DNA from: Clostridiales bacterium | Lineage (GTDB): Bacteria; Bacillota; Clostridia; Oscillospirales; Ruminococcaceae | DNA length: 9,299 nt | Assembly (NCBI GenBank): GCA_012523875.1 | Contig: JAAYSW010000194.1 | Coordinates: 1-9,299 of the forward strand | Direction of reading: 5' to 3' | Shown: in pieces, positions 6,318 through 9,299 of the stretch | Position numbering within the stretch: position 1 is the stretch's first letter | Layout of the letters: each line of letters starts with the position of its first letter | Notes under the pieces: generated by a model | Told to the model about the DNA's origin: nothing | Databases searched by the model: none | What the model saw: only the letters and a program-made list of their open reading frames with translations | Program-made: the position numbers and the translations under genes

Positions 6318-7511
6318 TTAACAAAGCAGTATTAAGTTGCTGTTTTTGTCATAATTATATTTATAAAAAGATATGCAAAATATTGTCGAGAATAACCACG
6401 ATATGCACCAAATTATTTTTTTGGAAAGGATTAACCTAAAGCTACGGTTATTCTTTAAATCCTCTAAAACAAGCCTTGTAGATGTAGAAATCTTTGTTCT
6501 AGATATGAGATTTTCTTGATATTCTTTATAATTTTGATTAAAATATTCTTCTGTGGATTTATACTTTTTAATTATTTCTTCATTTGAATTTTTAATTTCT
6601 TTTTCTAAATCTAATCGATAATTATCAATATAAGAATTAAGATTCTGCTTTATATCTTTAGTAACTGTATATGCCTCGCCTAAAATTAACACAGGAAAAA
6701 TTACAATCAAACATGAGATGCAAGTAATTATTATTGCCTTTTTTGTAAAAAACCCACCACTAAAAACCTTATACAACTTTATACCAATTAGAATTGGTAT
6801 AAATAGAATAAAACTCATAAACCCCATTATACCGTAACTTGATATTTTTATATCTAAAAAAAATAAAAAGATTGAATACAATAAAACACCAATTAAAATT
6901 CCTAGTGTACCTGAAATAAAACTCTCATGCGATGCATATTCAGGTTTGGTTTTATTAATATATTTAAAATAAACAGAATTATAACAATGATTACATACAG
7001 TTATAAAATGTTCATTTATTGAATACTGAACTGTTTGCTTTGGTTCACCGCAATTAATACAGCAGGGAGCCAAATTATTATCATCGCAAAAATTTATGAT
7101 ATCATTTAAAACCGTATATAAAGATAGAACAAAACTATCATTATCAGATTTTATTGTACAAATAATTTCATTATCTTTATATGAGATACTTTCTAACATT
7201 GGGCAGGTAGCTTTAAGAATTTTAATACCATATTGTATGTCCTTACTACCCTCATTTATTGATATATAAGCATTTTGACTATAGTCACTATTTTCAATAT
7301 CATTATCGAAATAGCTCATATCTTCAACTGAATATGTATACTTTTTAGTATTATTAATATATTTAACAGAAAGAAATATATAACATAAATCATTATTCAC
7401 ATCTAGTTTTATAAATATTTTATAGCCCTTGAACTTTCCATAGAATAAATGTAAACTCTTATTATATTTTAATCCCGTATTTTTTGATATGTTATTAATG
7501 AGAGCGTTCAA
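6318..7511 (-). CDS. Hypothetical membrane protein with zinc-ribbon motif and coiled coil
   Basis: I do not recognise the family of this 397-residue protein. A soluble N-terminal part (1-145, with GLKYNKSLHLFYGKFKGYK near the start) is followed by two cysteine pairs, CCINCG (150-155) and VCNHC (172-176), a zinc-ribbon/knuckle pattern. Three hydrophobic helices follow (about 200-219, 226-246, 258-278), then a charged helical stretch rich in Glu, Lys and Asn (about 284-345) that looks like a coiled coil, and a last membrane helix (about 365-383). Basic residues in the 247-258 loop place it in the cytoplasm, so the coiled coil should face outward. The start is TTG at 7509-7511, supported by AGGAGGG on the minus strand (7519-7525) with a 7-base spacer. 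It lies 17 bases downstream of the CmpB-like gene and is its operon partner. It is visibly rich in Lys, Asn and Ile. Function unknown. Confidence 0.82.
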   Translation of the reverse strand: MNALINNISKNTGLKYNKSLHLFYGKFKGYKIFIKLDVNNDLCYIFLSVKYINNTKKYTYSVEDMSYFDNDIENSDYSQNAYISINEGSKDIQYGIKILKATCPMLESISYKDNEIICTIKSDNDSFVLSLYTVLNDIINFCDDNNLAPCCINCGEPKQTVQYSINEHFITVCNHCYNSVYFKYINKTKPEYASHESFISGTLGILIGVLLYSIFLFFLDIKISSYGIMGFMSFILFIPILIGIKLYKVFSGGFFTKKAIIITCISCLIVIFPVLILGEAYTVTKDIKQNLNSYIDNYRLDLEKEIKNSNEEIIKKYKSTEEYFNQNYKEYQENLISRTKISTSTRLVLEDLKNNRSFRLILSKKIIWCISWLFSTIFCISFYKYNYDKNSNLILLC

Positions 7512-7528
7512 TACAATGCCCTCCTATC

Positions 7529-8287
7529 CTAATTATTATTTTTTTTATTGATTTTTTTCTTTATTAATTTTAAGGCATCGTTATATTTAATAGATTTCAT
7601 GTTTGGAAAAGATTTAACAAATCGATTTTTCTTAGCTTGTTCTAGCAGTTTATCATATTTTTGCTTTATCTCCTGAACTTCACCTGATATATTACCACCA
7701 ATTTTTATTGAACTACTATTAAGTTTTTTATAAAACTTATCTATTTGCCTTAATTTATTATTAAAATTTAAAATCTCAGCAACGCTACATACTGTATCAA
7801 TAATAAGCATAATTGATACGATTAAGAGAATAATATTGCCTACAATATAGGGTATATGGGTTACTAGTTTAATAATAGCTGGATGGACTGTCCTTACTAC
7901 TAAAAGGCAACCTACACCCCATAAAAGTGATATTTTCAAACATATATAACCTTTGTAATTAAACTTTTCATGTGAGTAATCCCACCATTTAGCGTGAAAC
8001 ATCCTTTGCAAACCTAATCCAACAAATAATTCAATTATTGAACATAAAAGAACTGAAAGAACAAAAAGAATAAAGATACTTTTGATGGACGAAAGCGTTG
8101 TATAGACGATCAGCACTCCAAATCCATAAATAGGGCATATTGGTGAATTAAGAAAGCCACGGTTCTCAAACTCACCCGTCTCAAGTGTTCTGACTATAAC
8201 CTCTAATATCCAACCGAATGCCGACCAGTACAGAAAATAAAACCCAATTTCAAATAATGTCAAATTGAATAAGTGGATATTCTGCAT
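7529..8287 (-). CDS. CmpB-family (DUF1113-like) putative ABC-transporter permease
   Basis: The 252-residue membrane protein has about five hydrophobic helices (about 10-30, 50-66, 70-92, 115-133, 146-168) and a basic, mostly helical cytoplasmic tail (175-252) ending in poly-Lys/Asn. Motifs FGWILEVIVRTL (24-35), NRGFLNSPICPIYGFG (42-57), KWWDYSHEKFNYKGYICL (100-117) and SLLWG (120-124) match the ABC_trans_CmpB family as I remember it. That family is widespread in Clostridia and labelled putative type IV ABC permease, but no ATPase or binding protein is present here, so transport is not established. The ATG at 8285-8287 has a G-rich ribosome site (GGGGGG, complement of 8294-8299). It is the first gene of a two-gene minus-strand operon with a near-perfect promoter at 8343-8370; the second gene is a zinc-ribbon membrane protein. 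Family good, function uncertain. Confidence 0.82.
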   Translation of the reverse strand: MQNIHLFNLTLFEIGFYFLYWSAFGWILEVIVRTLETGEFENRGFLNSPICPIYGFGVLIVYTTLSSIKSIFILFVLSVLLCSIIELFVGLGLQRMFHAKWWDYSHEKFNYKGYICLKISLLWGVGCLLVVRTVHPAIIKLVTHIPYIVGNIILLIVSIMLIIDTVCSVAEILNFNNKLRQIDKFYKKLNSSSIKIGGNISGEVQEIKQKYDKLLEQAKKNRFVKSFPNMKSIKYNDALKLIKKKINKKNNN

Positions 8288-8342
8288 AATTATCCCCCCA
8301 AAATAAATATTTCAATAAAGTTTTAATTTGCATTATATTAAT

Positions 8343-8370
8343 ATTATAGCAATTATTAATTCAATGTCAA
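8343..8370 (-). promoter_or_regulatory. Consensus promoter of the minus-strand membrane-protein operon
   Basis: On the minus strand, TTGACA (8370-8365) is followed by a 16-base spacer and TATAAT (8348-8343), both perfect sigma-A hexamers. The leader to ATG 8287 would be about 50 bases. This predicts strong constitutive transcription unless a repressor acts. Confidence 0.82.
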
Positions 8371-8381
8371 TAGAATATCCC

Positions 8382-8410
8382 TTACAAAGATTTTAATTTA
8401 ATATTACTAT
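8382..8410 (+). promoter_or_regulatory. Possible weak promoter for trmB
   Basis: TTACAA (8382-8387), a 17-base spacer and TACTAT (8405-8410) lie upstream of trmB in the divergent gap 8288-8440. Both hexamers match the consensus only partly, but trmB needs its own promoter because the upstream operon runs the other way. Confidence 0.3.
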
Positions 8411-8440
8411 GAAAATATGCTGAAACTAAAGGAGTTTAAT

Positions 8441-9097
8441 ATGAGAATTAGACATAAACCATGGGCTAAACCAGAATTAGATGCTTGCCCTTTTTGCATA
8501 AAATATCCCGAGAATAATAAGGGGAATTGGGGAAATAGTTTCCCCCAAAACCAACCGATACATATCGAATTAGGCTGTGGTAAGGGTGGTTTTATATCCT
8601 CTGCTGTAACTAAATATCCTAATATTAATTTTATTGCTATAGACATAAAAAACGAAATGTTGGCTATGGCAAGAAGAAAAATTGATCAACAGTTATCAGA
8701 AAATAATTTATCTGCTGATAATATTAAAATATTTATAAAAAACATTGCACAAATCGACACATGCTTTGATAGTAATGATGCTGTTGAAAGAATATACATA
8801 AATTTTTGTAACCCTTGGCCTAAACAAAAGCATAAAAAGCATAGACTTACCCATCAGCGTCTCTTAGAAAAATATAAAGTTTTTCTCCAGCCAATGGGTG
8901 AAATATGGTTTAAAACCGATGATGATAATCTATTCAATGAATCATTAGGATATTTTGAAAAAGCGAAGTTTGAAATTAAATATAGAACATTTGATTTACA
9001 TTCTAGCAACTTTTTTGAAAACATTGAAACAGAACACGAGAGAATGTTTAAAGAAATCGGTAAAACTATAAAGTTTCTTATAGCAGTTAATAAGTAA
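8441..9097 (+). CDS. trmB: tRNA (guanine46-N7)-methyltransferase
   Basis: TrmB uses S-adenosylmethionine to make m7G at position 46 in the variable loop of tRNAs. The 218-residue protein begins MRIRHKPWAKPEL, a usual TrmB opening. It has the SAM-binding glycine motif IELGCGKGGF (42-51), the acidic strand-2 end AIDIKNEM (66-73), the signature NFCNPWPKQKHKKHRLTH (121-138), FKTDDDN (157-163), and the C-terminal TEHERMF (197-203). Start ATG 8441 is preferred over the in-frame ATG 8417 because AAAGGAG (8428-8434) sits six bases before it. The signature has Asn124 where E. coli TrmB and many others have Asp (DPW, E. coli Asp144); I recall similar NFCNPW proteins in some Clostridia. It is a lone gene between the divergent membrane operon and a strong terminator. 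Confidence 0.94.
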   Translation: MRIRHKPWAKPELDACPFCIKYPENNKGNWGNSFPQNQPIHIELGCGKGGFISSAVTKYPNINFIAIDIKNEMLAMARRKIDQQLSENNLSADNIKIFIKNIAQIDTCFDSNDAVERIYINFCNPWPKQKHKKHRLTHQRLLEKYKVFLQPMGEIWFKTDDDNLFNESLGYFEKAKFEIKYRTFDLHSSNFFENIETEHERMFKEIGKTIKFLIAVNK

Positions 9098-9111
9098 ATA
9101 TATTTTAAATT

Positions 9112-9139
9112 AGGATAGTAATTATTTAATTATTATCCT
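9112..9139. repeat. 28-nt near-perfect palindrome downstream of trmB
   Basis: AGGATAGTAATT (9112-9123) pairs with AATTATTATCCT (9128-9139) over 12 positions with a single G-U, around an ATTT centre. It lies 14 bases after the trmB stop and 16 bases before the terminator stem, without a T-run of its own. It could protect the trmB mRNA end or be a binding or target site next to the insertion element. Confidence 0.6.
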
Positions 9140-9155
9140 CAGCCCGTCGAAAAGC

Positions 9156-9178
9156 CCCAGCTTTCGCTGGGTTTTTTT
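9156..9178 (+). terminator. Strong intrinsic terminator between trmB and the transposase
   Basis: CCCAGC (9156-9161), loop TTTC, GCTGGG (9166-9171) and seven Ts (9172-9178) form a textbook rho-independent terminator. It probably ends trmB transcription and shields the transposase from read-through; it could belong to either trmB or the insertion element. Confidence 0.9.
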
Positions 9179-9187
9179 GATGTTTTA

Positions 9188-9196
9188 TGGTATAAT
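9188..9196 (+). promoter_or_regulatory. Extended -10 promoter of the transposase
   Basis: TGGTATAAT at 9188-9196 is an extended -10 (TGn plus perfect TATAAT) 17 bases before the ATG at 9214. I see no good -35, which extended -10 promoters tolerate. The leader would be only about ten bases. Confidence 0.4.
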
Positions 9197-9213
9197 AGGA
9201 TGGGGTGAGGAAA

Positions 9214-9299
9214 ATGATAAGAAAATCGAAAGAGGAAAGACTGCAAATGGAAATGATATGCATGGATGACTTAGTGCCAGCCGAACATTTGCTAAGAAA
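9214..9299 (+). CDS. IS1182-type transposase, 3' end outside the window
   Basis: Only the first 28 codons are visible. The peptide includes LQMEMICMDDLVPAEHLLRK, which closely matches the N-terminal opening of IS1182/IS1380-like DDE transposases as I remember them (an E-M-x-x-x-D-D-L-V-P-x-x-H-L-L-R-K pattern). This segment precedes the N-terminal transposase domain; the catalytic DDE core lies beyond the window. ATG 9214 has a G-rich but poorly spaced ribosome site (GGGGTGAGG, 9202-9210). The element's left end should lie within roughly 9098-9200, but I cannot fix its inverted repeat without the other end. Whether the element is intact cannot be judged from this fragment. Confidence 0.72.
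   Translation, partial: MIRKSKEERLQMEMICMDDLVPAEHLLR

Noticed and set aside
6321..6349. Hairpin ending in TTTTTGT as a tyrS terminator
   Set aside because: The stem needs its own T-run for pairing and has a bulge; it also overlaps the coding end of the convergent gene.
8417..8440. ATG 8417 as trmB start
   Set aside because: The strong SD AAAGGAG lies between it and ATG 8441, and TrmB proteins typically begin with the MRxRxKPWA segment.
8407..8646. Minus-strand open frame of 79 codons
   Set aside because: Antisense shadow of the trmB 5' end.
1..9299. CRISPR array, tRNA or rRNA genes, replication origin, phage or defence genes
   Set aside because: No regularly spaced repeats, no tRNA-like cloverleaf apart from tRNA-sensing T-box motifs, and no recognisable phage, defence or replication proteins were seen.

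Overview
The window is AT-rich, gene-dense bacterial DNA with strong AGGAGG-type ribosome binding sites and a tyrosine T-box leader. Together with the protein types, this points to a low-GC Firmicute, most likely of class Clostridia. I cannot place it more narrowly from the sequence alone.

Layout on the + strand: (i) the 3' part of a DUF1538 membrane protein (1-540) overlaps a tandem-domain P-II-like protein (530-1192). (ii) A close-packed operon follows: a PHP-type histidinol-phosphatase (1256-2089), an Lrp/AsnC regulator (2102-2581), a class I PLP aminotransferase that starts with GTG inside the regulator's stop codon (2578-3753), and ispE for isoprenoid precursors (3758-4615). The regulator/aminotransferase pair resembles AlaR-AlaT of Bacillus subtilis. 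(iii) The 417-base gap 4616-5032 holds a small hairpin, a promoter and a complete T-box leader with a UAC specifier, antiterminator and terminator, all serving tyrS (5033-6250).

A convergent - strand operon occupies 6318-8287. A CmpB-family (DUF1113-like) membrane protein is transcribed first, then an unrecognised membrane protein with a zinc-ribbon cysteine pattern and a predicted outward-facing coiled coil. A near-consensus promoter (TTGACA-16-TATAAT, minus strand, 8343-8370) drives it. The pair looks even more AT-, Lys-, Asn- and Ile-rich than its neighbours. Back on the + strand, trmB (8441-9097) encodes the tRNA m7G46 methyltransferase. It is followed by a 28-nt palindrome, a strong intrinsic terminator, and the first 86 bases of an IS1182-type transposase that runs off the window.

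Most of this is housekeeping content: amino-acid metabolism, isoprenoid synthesis, tRNA charging and tRNA modification. The parts most worth a second look are the P-II-like gene, where a strong internal ribosome binding site precedes an in-frame Met exactly at the start of its second domain (possible two-product gene), and the uncharacterised zinc-ribbon/CmpB membrane operon.
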